Source: Nitzschia sp. DOCU1
Taxonomy: Eukaryota; Bacillariophyta; Bacillariophyceae; Bacillariales; Bacillariaceae
Direction: 5' to 3'
Length of the DNA stretch: 64,000 nt
Assembly: GCA_951394045.1 (NCBI GenBank)
Contig: OX595989.1
Location: 1,302,001 to 1,366,000 of the forward strand
Under the pieces are notes generated by a model that searched no databases, had not been told where the DNA came from, and saw only the letters and a list, made by a program, of their open reading frames with translations. Made by a program: the position numbers and the translations under genes. Of the stretch, positions 9,782 through 18,478 are shown piece by piece. Within the stretch, counting starts at the first letter, position 1, and each line of letters starts with the position of its first letter.

Positions 9782-10876
9782 ATGAATTCCTCAAGTCGGA
9801 ATGGGAGAGGCGTAGTGCGAATGCTGCTACTACTTTTCGTGTCATGGATCACCTTGGCCCAATGCTTTGCTCCATCACGGATGCCGCGCCACCATGTTGT
9901 CAACAAGCATCCGAATAGCCATACCCATCCAACACCACTCTTCTCATCCCAAGACAATCATCATCATCACCATGCAAGTAGTGGCAATGGTGATGATGAT
10001 GATGATGCTACAGAACAACAGCATCCAATGTCCAAAACGTCCTTCTTGTCGCATGTCATGCTCAAAGTTCCGTCGGTCGATCAAACGGCAAAGTACTGGA
10101 CAGACAAGGGTGGTCGGATTCGCATGTCACGATACAAACAAGATGTAACCAATGGCGATAGCAATGGCAGCAGCAATAGTACTACTACCGATACATTGCT
10201 CAGTGCCTTTGTGGAACTGGGCTGTAGTAAAACTGCCAGCAACAAGAAGAAAGATAATGACGAGTCATCGCCCGTGTGTTTTGCCTTGGAGCTGGTAGCT
10301 ATATCATCCAACACCAAAAAGTATTCCATTGGCAATGCCATTTCGTATGTTGGAGTAAGCATGTTACTGCAATTCCAAAACAACTTGTTGGGACTGGTAT
10401 CGGGAGAATCCAAAATCGAGCCACCCGGAACCGAACCCAATGGCATTCCCGTCCAATCGGCAGCGTCGGCACCTGGAGATTTCTTGGCACGATTGGCTTT
10501 ACATTCCAACAATTTAAAGGCCACACATGAATTTTATACTTCTACATTGGGCATGGAAGCCAAGGCTCAAGATGACAACATGCTGTGTTTGCGATATGAT
10601 AATGACTGTTTTCAAGGTGGTGGAGTGCCTACGACATTAGTCTTTGACGCCCTACCGTCCGGTGAGGAAGTGGAAGTGGGTGATTGCTTTGATCATGTAG
10701 TAGTGGCGACCAGCGTACCCGTGGACGACTTGTATCAACGGTTTCAAAAGGAAAATCAAGGTTCTCCTGCTCCTACCATATTTATGAAGCCTACCAACAT
10801 GTTTGGCAAACAAGTCATGGGATTGATCGATCCGAACGGATACAAAGTTATCATTGCAAGTAGCAGTAGTACGTAG
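9782..10876 (+). CDS. Plastid-targeted VOC/glyoxalase-like protein
   Basis: A 364-aa protein from the ATG at 9782; ATGs at 9752 and 9779 are also in frame. Residues ~12-32 are a hydrophobic signal peptide ending in A-Q-C-F-A-P-S, a good match to the diatom ASAFAP plastid cleavage motif, followed by a basic, His-rich transit region and an acidic D-run. Two VOC-type modules follow. The first begins at F-L-S-H-V-M-L-K-V-P with W-T-D-K-G-G. The second begins at R-L-A-L-H-S-N-N-L, contains A-T-H-E-F-Y-T-S-T-L-G-M-E, and ends D-P-N-G-Y-K-V. These are glyoxalase I/dioxygenase-fold signatures. The first module has a Ser/Asn/Lys-rich insertion. Substrate is unknown; a complete set of metal ligands could not be assigned, so enzymatic activity is uncertain. 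Confidence 0.72.
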   Translation: MNSSSRNGRGVVRMLLLLFVSWITLAQCFAPSRMPRHHVVNKHPNSHTHPTPLFSSQDNHHHHHASSGNGDDDDDATEQQHPMSKTSFLSHVMLKVPSVDQTAKYWTDKGGRIRMSRYKQDVTNGDSNGSSNSTTTDTLLSAFVELGCSKTASNKKKDNDESSPVCFALELVAISSNTKKYSIGNAISYVGVSMLLQFQNNLLGLVSGESKIEPPGTEPNGIPVQSAASAPGDFLARLALHSNNLKATHEFYTSTLGMEAKAQDDNMLCLRYDNDCFQGGGVPTTLVFDALPSGEEVEVGDCFDHVVVATSVPVDDLYQRFQKENQGSPAPTIFMKPTNMFGKQVMGLIDPNGYKVIIASSSST

Positions 10877-11238
10877 CACGGCTACAAGATGGATTGCTAA
10901 CTAGGATAGATAATTCAGTACGAAGCGTTTGCGTCAACAATGGCAATGCCATAGAGTTGTTGTCTTCCTGGAGGACGGTGTGGTCGCGTCGGTCATGCCA
11001 GGATTGAACCCGGGACTGATGCTGACGTCATCCGACGCAAGTCTCTCGCGCCTCGGGCATCTCTCGTTCGCACAAAACTCTCCCAACCGCGGTCTACAAC
11101 CATGGCGATGAGATGTTCACTTCTGCTCTTCGTTGGGAGGAAAATAGCAAGGTGAACGGCCTTTGAGCAACGGCTAATTGCAAATTTGCGCAAACAAGTT
11201 TGACATTCGTGGCTTTCCGACCATTCATTCTCGATAAA
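10877..11238 (+). other. Intergenic region between VOC and thioesterase genes
   Basis: About 360 bp in tandem orientation. It probably holds the 3' UTR of one gene and the promoter of the next. A short G/C-rich stretch around 11005 looked tRNA-like but does not fold as one. Nothing else seen. Confidence 0.45.
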
Positions 11239-11952
11239 ATGTGGCGTCTACGGAGTGGCCCGTCGGCAACAACATCCATGTGGAAGCTTGTTTGCGCTAT
11301 GGCAGTATCTACTGGAATCTTTGCCTTTCCTTTGGCTCCCAGTCGAAAGGGATCATCTCTCAATACATTTGATTACGAAGCATCAAAGCAGTCAGTAGCA
11401 TGGGGTAGTAATCGATTTTATCCTTTCCCATTCCAATCCTTTCCTCAACACACGAGATGCGAGGCAGTCGCGCAATCTGAAATACTGGAAGGCGAGTCTT
11501 CCTACGAGAAAATGGCAATACCCGAGCGAGGCTTTCACGAGGGGCATGTCATCTTTGGTGTACTTTTGGGAGAAAACATGATTGAGAGTTATGATGTATT
11601 CAAGCGACCAGAAGGATCCAATGAAGAAAACGTGATCATTGCGCACGTGAGACTGGGGAATCGAATCGATGGACATAAGGGTGTAGTGCATGGGGGTATT
11701 CTATCGCTCATCTTTGATGACGTTTTAGGATATGGATTTGAAGCACTCGGTGTCAACAAGGCGTTCACGGCAAACCTTACCGTTGACTTTCGCGCCCCAG
11801 TTCCTGCAGGAACAATGATTCGAGTGCAAGCTCAGTTGGAACATCGAGAAGGACGCAAGCTGTTTTGGAAAGCTCAAATGACGAGTATGGACGGGGAAAT
11901 CTTGTTTGCCGAATGCAGCAGTCTCTTTATAATACCTCGGTCTCACGCGTAG
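11239..11952 (+). CDS. Hotdog-fold thioesterase (PaaI/THEM4-like), organelle presequence likely
   Basis: A 237-aa protein from the ATG at 11239; other in-frame starts are an ATG at 11278 and a near-cognate TTG at 11200. The first ~60 residues are hydrophobic, then Ser/Arg-rich, with a cleavage-like A-F-P-L-A-P-S, so plastid or mitochondrial import is likely. The hotdog core follows: G-V-V-H-G-G-I-L-S-L-I-F-D-D carries the family HGG and downstream acidic residue, and V-D-F-R-A-P-V-P-A-G forms the next strand. Such enzymes hydrolyse acyl-CoA thioesters; chain length cannot be read from the sequence. Confidence 0.78.
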   Translation: MWRLRSGPSATTSMWKLVCAMAVSTGIFAFPLAPSRKGSSLNTFDYEASKQSVAWGSNRFYPFPFQSFPQHTRCEAVAQSEILEGESSYEKMAIPERGFHEGHVIFGVLLGENMIESYDVFKRPEGSNEENVIIAHVRLGNRIDGHKGVVHGGILSLIFDDVLGYGFEALGVNKAFTANLTVDFRAPVPAGTMIRVQAQLEHREGRKLFWKAQMTSMDGEILFAECSSLFIIPRSHA

Positions 11953-12104
11953 TATGCGTCATAGAGATTCTCTCAATTTAGTACTCTCTGCATTCTAAGT
12001 TTGTAACATCAATCTATTGAGCATGATTTACTTTACTTTAACAGGTAAGCGGAGTATTGATCAAACTGAAACCTCTAGGTGCAGATGCAGTCAGATGATG
12101 ATCA

Positions 12105-12941
12105 TCACATCATAGCCGTGCCTGCACCGGCGTCCTGAATAAATGGTTGCACAATGATTCGTCCATTTTCTCCTCGAATCAAGATCAGTGATCGCTTTTT
12201 GTCTGGTTCATCCAGGTAGGAAGTCATCATATGCGTGAGTTGGACTCCCCGCTCCTTGGCGTAAGCATCAATGGCCGCCATCCCATCAAAGCGAGGAAAG
12301 ATTCGACCATCCTTGGTGGGAACAAGTTGTGACTTTTTGCCTCGTAGTTTGAGCATGGCCGTATCCTCAAAGGTTGCCAGCACCAAATGCTTGATTTTCA
12401 TTTCCGCACAGGCTTTCAGGATATTTGTCGCCATTTGCTCTTCCATTCTAGACTCGAATTTCTCCCAGAATTTGGTGACTAAAAAGGCTCGCGAGCAACC
12501 TTCTGCGACTTTCAGAAGCGATTTCATATCACTGGTATCGGCGACCTTAACAGTAACACCCTTGAGCTTGATCAACGCCTTGGTATTCTTCGATGTAAAC
12601 ACACGAACTGCAGCTACAACTCGCAACCCCTTTTCCGACAAAACACGGACCATCGTCGAACCTTCTTGAGTGTTGGCACTGAAGACTGCCACTTGTTCTG
12701 CGTTGGGGTCGACATCTGGTACAATTTCACGCATCGATGGCGGCCGAGGAAGATAAGGATCCCATTGTTCTTTCAAAGCACCATCTTCTCCGATACCCAA
12801 GTTGACAAAATCCGACGATTTTCCCGCTTTGGGGGTAGTTGCTTTTGCTGCAATTGTTTTGGCGGTGGCCGTTGCTTCCTCTGTGTGGCCCATGGAATTG
12901 ATCTCGCCCATGACCATGGAGTGTCTAAGGGGGTCCGACAT
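12105..12941 (-). CDS. NmrA-like atypical short-chain dehydrogenase (Rossmann) protein
   Basis: A 278-aa single-exon protein. After ~80 Ala/Lys/Thr-rich residues, a Rossmann-type unit starts with V-A-V-F-S-A-N-T-Q-E-G-S, then V-R-V-L-S-E-K-G-L-R-V-V-A-A-V-R. The pattern is that of NmrA/atypical SDRs, but the glycine-rich loop keeps only one Gly where G-x-x-G-x-x-G is usual. The rest keeps NmrA features: a D-T-S-D loop, K-H-L-V-L-A-T-F and a C-terminal substrate-domain-like part. NmrA proteins often sense NAD(P) redox state rather than catalyse. Dinucleotide binding and any reaction remain unproven. It is divergent from the CCB1 gene. Confidence 0.66.
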   Translation of the reverse strand: MSDPLRHSMVMGEINSMGHTEEATATAKTIAAKATTPKAGKSSDFVNLGIGEDGALKEQWDPYLPRPPSMREIVPDVDPNAEQVAVFSANTQEGSTMVRVLSEKGLRVVAAVRVFTSKNTKALIKLKGVTVKVADTSDMKSLLKVAEGCSRAFLVTKFWEKFESRMEEQMATNILKACAEMKIKHLVLATFEDTAMLKLRGKKSQLVPTKDGRIFPRFDGMAAIDAYAKERGVQLTHMMTSYLDEPDKKRSLILIRGENGRIIVQPFIQDAGAGTAMM

Positions 12942-13461
12942 TGTTAGTTGTAGTCAAACTTGGACGTTCTACGAAAAGGAAGAAAGGTTGTGGAGTGCTG
13001 TTGTGTTGATAATCAACAACCTTGTTGTTGTTGCAACATGGGAATGAATCGAAATCGCATGCTGCAAGAGCTCGGCGGTAAATCCGCGATGGCCCGCCCC
13101 AAAAAACCACGACACAGAAGATATTTGGTTCCCGCCAGGACCAAAAATTTACGTCAGATTCTAGTACACGTTTTACGCGAGACGACAAAATTGGTCATCG
13201 CGCACTGTCTGTCACCGTGGAAAATGACTGATGGTCGGTATCATTAATGGGCTACCATGCTCCAAATCGCGCGTCTTTGCGCATGCAGATCCATCCGATG
13301 GCTGACGCACTTTTCTTTCGAAAGTTTTGTTTTGTGTTGTTGCAGCAACACATGGCCAAGACTCTCTCTGACGATGATGACAACTTAACAGCCCGAGAAC
13401 GGTACATTCCTTTACCCTTTATTGTTCTTGTTTAGGACGACTCTTCATTGAATTTGCAGAG
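12942..13461 (+). other. Divergent promoter region (NmrA-like / CCB1)
   Basis: About 520 bp between two divergent start codons. Open frames inside are short and lack family resemblance. It should hold both promoters and 5' UTRs. Confidence 0.5.
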
Positions 13462-14491
13462 ATGACTGTTTTCAAAACTACGCTGCTCTTTGCCCTGCTG
13501 GCGGCGGGTTCTCATGCCTTTGTGGCGCGCCCTATGGTTGTCACGTCGTCCACGACGAAACCGCTTTCCAAAATGAACATGGTCGTGGATCCCAGCCATC
13601 TGTTTGACGGTGCTTCTACGTTTCTTGCCGACAATGCTGACTATATCCCTGGAACGTCGGGCGAGGTGACTTATTCCCGGGCTAGCTACTACACGATTCT
13701 TGCGCTTTATCTTTCGTCGTTCCCGGGTCTGTGGAGTACCATCAAGCGCTCGACCTCCGCCAAGGTCAAGCGAAAGATCTTTGTCACGTAAGATTTTGAG
13801 GTGGTGGTGGATTTGTCCGTGCCGAGATTCTGGCTTATATTCTTCTGTCTGCTGATATTCCTTCTCAAACAATAGGCCAGGCGAAAATGCACCAGGTGGA
13901 AAGGGACTTCGAGACCAAGCAGGAGAAATCATGGCATGTAAGTGGCCACTGGGAAGAACTGACGAAACATTCTCATTGATACTGAACCTTGAATACGATG
14001 CTTCGTTCAGATATGAAGGCGAATAACTATGATGTAGCTGACGCTGGTGAGACTATCACTTTCAAAGGTGTAGTTCAAAGAAGCGTGTCACAGGCTCTCT
14101 TCTTGGTATTTGTGACGGCGATGAGTATGGCGACCTTGGCGTTGGTGTTAAACATTCAATTCAATGATCTCGGTAAGCGGTAAATGTGGCTTGCGTGTTG
14201 TTGTTAATAGAGAAAATATACTGACGACACCGTTCCTCGAAAGAACTTCCCGGCATTGGAAAACCCAACTGGTACCTGCTGACGTTGATCTCGCCGTACG
14301 CTGGAATCTACTACTGGAGCAAAGGCGACCGAATCGATGAATGTTCCTTCAAATTGGAAGCCAACGATGATGAAACGGAGAATTCGATTACAGTTCAGGG
14401 GTCAGAGGAAGAGATTGAACGAATGTGGCGTCAATTGGAATGGCAAGAAAAGGGCATGGTCAAAGTACCGGGATTATTGGACGCGGCGTAA
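13462..14491 (+). CDS. CCB1: CCB1-like cofactor assembly of complex C (cytochrome b6f heme attachment)
   Basis: Four exons, 13462-13787, 13876-13937, 14011-14172 and 14244-14491, join in phase to 265 aa; every intron has GT-AG ends. The start is a signal peptide ending G-S-H-A-F-V-A-R, an ASAFAP-type plastid motif. The mature protein matches CCB1: S-R-A-S-Y-Y-T-I-L-A-L-Y, then P-G-L-W-S-T-I-K-R-S, a G-E-T-I-T-F motif, two membrane spans and Y-Y-W, ending E-K-G-M-V-K-V-P-G-L. CCB1 is a thylakoid membrane protein of the CCB pathway that attaches heme ci covalently to cytochrome b6. It is divergent from the NmrA-like gene and convergent with the PI4-kinase. Confidence 0.88.
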
Positions 14492-14637
14492 ATTGTGCCG
14501 GCGTGATCCGTTGATATGATATATGACACCCGACAACAATCGAACAGATATTTCAAATGGCAGTTGCAGGCATTGCTAGTACAGAGGGGCCCCATATCAG
14601 ACAATAGCAGGGATATTTGAATGCTAGCTAGCTTTTG

Positions 14638-17600
14638 CTATAGTACTCCGACGCAGTATCTTTGATACCGATCGTACCAATTCGTCCTCCAGTTTTCCAG
14701 ACTCTCGTCGATGAGTGCGTTGACATACTCGAGACAAGCACGATCGTTGAGATCTAGACGGAAGCGATGTCGCATCTCGCTGATGGCATCATCGGGTCGA
14801 CCACGAAAGCAAGGAAGATCCTCATTGCCTTTCTTCAGCATTTCCACCAGAAGGATAATCTCCATGCAATGCCTTCGGAGCGCAATAAACGCACGATAAC
14901 AAAGCATGCGGAAAATGCGGAAAAGACGAGAATCGGGACCGTCCATAACATCCACAAACTCCCGTGTGAGCTTGAACGGCGCGCTCTCGAAACCAGTGTT
15001 CTTGCCGGGCGATGACAGGAAGAAAAATCCAAAATCAATATGAATCAAATGGCCCCTGTTGTCGAGCAGAATGTTTCCGTTATGTCTATCCTTCATTTGA
15101 AGGAGAAAGCACACCATCGAGTAACCTGCGAGGCTCTCACAGAAATTAGCTTTGGCGTCTGCCAATTCATCGGTGCCTTTGAAGAATGTGTTGAAGAATC
15201 CCTTCAGGCTCGTGTAGTTTGGATCGTTCTTCTTAAGCGAAGAGATGGAGATTGTGTCCGGAATCGCCTCAATGATACCTCCGCTCTCCGTCAAGGCAAG
15301 AATTTCGTATGGACATAGCCACACGGGCACCCGCTCTCGCGCCAAAATGACAGAAATTCGATAAATGATTTGAGACGCCAGCTGTTCTTGTCGAAGATCA
15401 TCATTGGCCTTGATCAGAATCGGTAAAAGCCTCCAGCCGGGATGGTTTCCGAAAGCAGAAGAATGACGTATTCTATCCTCCTTCTCCTTCCAATTCTCCT
15501 TAAAGACAACGGGAGGGGGTTTCGTGGGTGCCTTGCCGTTGGCACCCTCCTCGTCGTTTTCTTTAGGTCCAGCTTTGGGTAAGCAGCCACCGAATCGTCC
15601 TTTTGGCTTTGGTTCGGGGGCAGAATCGGTTGATTTTTCATCGCGCTGGTAGGAACCATGATTTATCCGTGGAGGAACGAGTAGGTCATCCAGATCAGCA
15701 AGATCCGCCTCTCTGTTTGGTTTGGGCGGTGGAGTCCACTGACCCATGCGCGTCTTTTTGATGGGCGACGGGGAGGCCGTGGGAGATCCAGAATTTGTTG
15801 AAGACGACGCAGGAAGCTCGAATGTGACTTTGGATGGTGTTCCGGCTGTATTTACTGGATCCCCTCGTTCAATGTCTTTGCTTGGCATAGGTTCGAGATT
15901 GTGCAAGGGTTCATTGATCAAGTCGTCGTCTTCCTCAAAGGTGCTTGGAACACTCAAGGACCAGAATTCCTGAATGTTGGTATTCTTGACTTTATCAATC
16001 TGAGCTTTCACGGACGTCGTCACTTGATCCAGTTGGATTTTCTTCATGCTTTGACGCATTTGTGAGGCAATCTTCTCAAAAGCAGTGTCTCGTCGGTGAG
16101 GATCCCTGTAACCGTGTCGCCAGCTTCGTATCAGTTCTTTTTCGCTCTGCGTTGCTATAATGTCGGGAAAGGAAATCGGAGCTTCTTGCGGAACGACGCG
16201 CTGCTTGAGAAGGTGGCGTACGTCCCGCGTTTGTGGTGCTTCATCGGCAGGATACTCTACCACTTCCAAACAAATGATGCAAGGGACTCGTTCCTTGGTA
16301 TTGATCGCAATGCTTTCATCGGCGACAATACGCCAAACTCGATGATTCACATCTTGCAAGGGGATATAGATGGCGTTGCTCGGGAGGGCCTGAGCCTCGA
16401 CAAGTCGAAGCTGCCGGTGGAATTCACTGGTTCGATTTTCGCGAGGAATCTTGAATAAATTTTCCGCCACAGTTAATAAAGCATCCAAAAACACTGGGGT
16501 CGCATCAAAATACGACTTTTCGTAATATGATTTCTTGCTTTCTCGCTGGTTTGTCAAGGAACTATCCAGAGGCAGAAATCCATACCTTCGGCTAGCAGCC
16601 ACACATTCCCAGTGCTTAACAGACGGTGTTCTCGTGGAAGGGTCAATGGGAATATGGCCTGATTCGGCCGCAAACATTAATGCCGATGGCGAGCTGCGAC
16701 TACTAGCATCGAGTGCATTGGACAGTTCATCTTCCTCGGATTCAGTCCCATTGCCAAAATATAATCGCCGCGCCGGTATCTCTCCGCACTTCATGACTTG
16801 ATGTAAAAGTTCTTCTATGACAGCTCGTTCTTCTGGCAGCAGGTTGCCACCGGCATTGGCTTTGGGAGATTTTTCTTCCCCCTCTGGACCCCCACCCCCA
16901 CCAAGCTCCGAATCACCAAAGCTAGCCAGACTGCTAGCTCGACTTAGACGCGCCGGGACACCTCGTGATGTTTTTTGTGATTCGAGGGACCATGCCCGAA
17001 GAAACCAGTAGCACCGATGAGCAAAGTAAATATTTTGACGACAGGTTCTTAGAATCCACTCCTCCAGATCTGTCGACGAGTCATAGGCTCCATGTAACAA
17101 AAAGGACAACAATTGCGGAACAAAGTTGAGCAATGTCGCTCCATTGTCCTGGTCGTAAATGGCATCCAAACGACCATTGCTCAAGACATCTTCATACGCA
17201 AACAGCTGCAGGAGTACTCGAAAGGCTGTCAAGGGTCTATGAATCAAATCCTGACCAGCAGTACTTGCACTTCCACCCGATCGTGTTCGATAGTCTGCCA
17301 GTCGTTTGGTCCATTCATCCTTGGCATGTTTCAGACGGGTCTGAACCTCAATGACAACTCGATTGGATATTTGCTGCATAGAACTCGAGGCGACCGAGGA
17401 TCCTTCGGACGATACCCTTCGTTCGCCCATTCCATTGCCCATCATTTGACTTAATGGTAACAATGTGTCACGCTCTGTCTCTTCCTTTTCCTTAACGTAA
17501 TAAAACAGTACTTTGGGTCGACCTGGCACCAGTTCTGCGTCGGCAGGTGCCGTGGATCGCACGTGCAAAAACAAGAGAATATGACACAAATCCGACGCAA

Positions 17601-17988
17601 GGGAGAGCAGCAAAAGCAGCCAGATATGCCGTGTCAACTCTTCATGCTCTGTTAAGGATGTAATGGACGGTAACATGGAACTTAGACTGTTTGGATCGAC
17701 CATGCTTAATGCGAGCATGTGGACTAACAGCAGAACCAGCGTTCCGAAATACAAGACTTGATAGAGAGTCGGACACTTGAGTGCAGTGCCGTTATAAGAA
17801 TGGTAGGGCAGCGGACACACCAGCAGAAATAACCTGGCACAGCTCGTGGCGATCATGTAACCACCTCGATACACTAGGATCCGATCGTCGTCCTCATCTC
17901 GTACAAAGGTTTGCGAGGCTCGAAACGCTAAATATAACACAGTCACGTCACATGCCGCCGACGAGACGGCTGGCAGCAAAAAGGGCAT
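14638..17988 (-). CDS. Phosphatidylinositol 4-kinase (type III beta-like) with N-terminal membrane segments
   Basis: A 1,116-aa single-exon protein. The C-terminal ~300 residues are a PI3/4-kinase domain: a D-D-L-R-Q-E-Q motif after the K-A-N strand, catalytic D-R-H-N-G-N at about 967, and D-F-G at ~985-987. A lipid-kinase accessory (PIK helical) region lies near L-R-T-C-R-Q-N-I-Y-F-A-H-R-C-Y-W, and a long Ser/Pro-rich linker joins the two, as in PI4KB. The enzyme makes PI4P, mainly at the Golgi. Unusually, residues 1-145 contain about four hydrophobic stretches (about 8-22, 44-60, 76-97, 122-143) that look like transmembrane helices; PI4KB is normally soluble and recruited by partners. Confidence 0.87.
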   Translation of the reverse strand: MPFLLPAVSSAACDVTVLYLAFRASQTFVRDEDDDRILVYRGGYMIATSCARLFLLVCPLPYHSYNGTALKCPTLYQVLYFGTLVLLLVHMLALSMVDPNSLSSMLPSITSLTEHEELTRHIWLLLLLSLASDLCHILLFLHVRSTAPADAELVPGRPKVLFYYVKEKEETERDTLLPLSQMMGNGMGERRVSSEGSSVASSSMQQISNRVVIEVQTRLKHAKDEWTKRLADYRTRSGGSASTAGQDLIHRPLTAFRVLLQLFAYEDVLSNGRLDAIYDQDNGATLLNFVPQLLSFLLHGAYDSSTDLEEWILRTCRQNIYFAHRCYWFLRAWSLESQKTSRGVPARLSRASSLASFGDSELGGGGGPEGEEKSPKANAGGNLLPEERAVIEELLHQVMKCGEIPARRLYFGNGTESEEDELSNALDASSRSSPSALMFAAESGHIPIDPSTRTPSVKHWECVAASRRYGFLPLDSSLTNQRESKKSYYEKSYFDATPVFLDALLTVAENLFKIPRENRTSEFHRQLRLVEAQALPSNAIYIPLQDVNHRVWRIVADESIAINTKERVPCIICLEVVEYPADEAPQTRDVRHLLKQRVVPQEAPISFPDIIATQSEKELIRSWRHGYRDPHRRDTAFEKIASQMRQSMKKIQLDQVTTSVKAQIDKVKNTNIQEFWSLSVPSTFEEDDDLINEPLHNLEPMPSKDIERGDPVNTAGTPSKVTFELPASSSTNSGSPTASPSPIKKTRMGQWTPPPKPNREADLADLDDLLVPPRINHGSYQRDEKSTDSAPEPKPKGRFGGCLPKAGPKENDEEGANGKAPTKPPPVVFKENWKEKEDRIRHSSAFGNHPGWRLLPILIKANDDLRQEQLASQIIYRISVILARERVPVWLCPYEILALTESGGIIEAIPDTISISSLKKNDPNYTSLKGFFNTFFKGTDELADAKANFCESLAGYSMVCFLLQMKDRHNGNILLDNRGHLIHIDFGFFFLSSPGKNTGFESAPFKLTREFVDVMDGPDSRLFRIFRMLCYRAFIALRRHCMEIILLVEMLKKGNEDLPCFRGRPDDAISEMRHRFRLDLNDRACLEYVNALIDESLENWRTNWYDRYQRYCVGVL

Positions 17989-18478
17989 CCTTCACTCAAC
18001 CAGCAAGCTGCTGAGGATGTTCTTGCTTGCTGACGACGGCGAAGTACTGTATCGGGGGTTGCCTAGATCTTTCCGCGGGGACGTAGGTAGGGTGTATTTC
18101 CGGTTACCACCATGGTCCTTTTGTGTCTCTCGGTTCCTCTCATCATTTCGTGGTTTGAGTTTCTTGGCTGCGAGTGTGTGGCGAGGAGGGCCGGCGGGAA
18201 CATTTGTCGAGCCCGCCAGGCAATGCAGAAACGCCGATCTGTGACGTCACAACAGAAGTCCCATTGGCTTTCGATGGGTCATTCAGGTCCACTTCTTTCG
18301 GATGGTTTGTAATCGTAAACTAATAATACAATGATGTTCGGGTTTTTCAAAAGCCTATTCCGACCTCCACTCTACAGTACTAGCTAGAACTAGCCAGCAA
18401 CAGAACGAATACGTACCTAGTAATATGCATGAAATTTTCTTTCGGTTTATATAGATATTTCTCTCTCCAACAATGTAA
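17989..18478 (-). other. Intergenic region upstream of PI4-kinase
   Basis: About 490 bp between the PI4K start and the stop of the next minus-strand gene. It contains G/C-rich and T-rich blocks but no convincing coding frame, repeat or RNA. Confidence 0.45.

Noticed and set aside
10990..11060. Possible tRNA-like segment with a GATTGAACC box
   Set aside because: No matching acceptor, D or anticodon stems could be drawn around the box.
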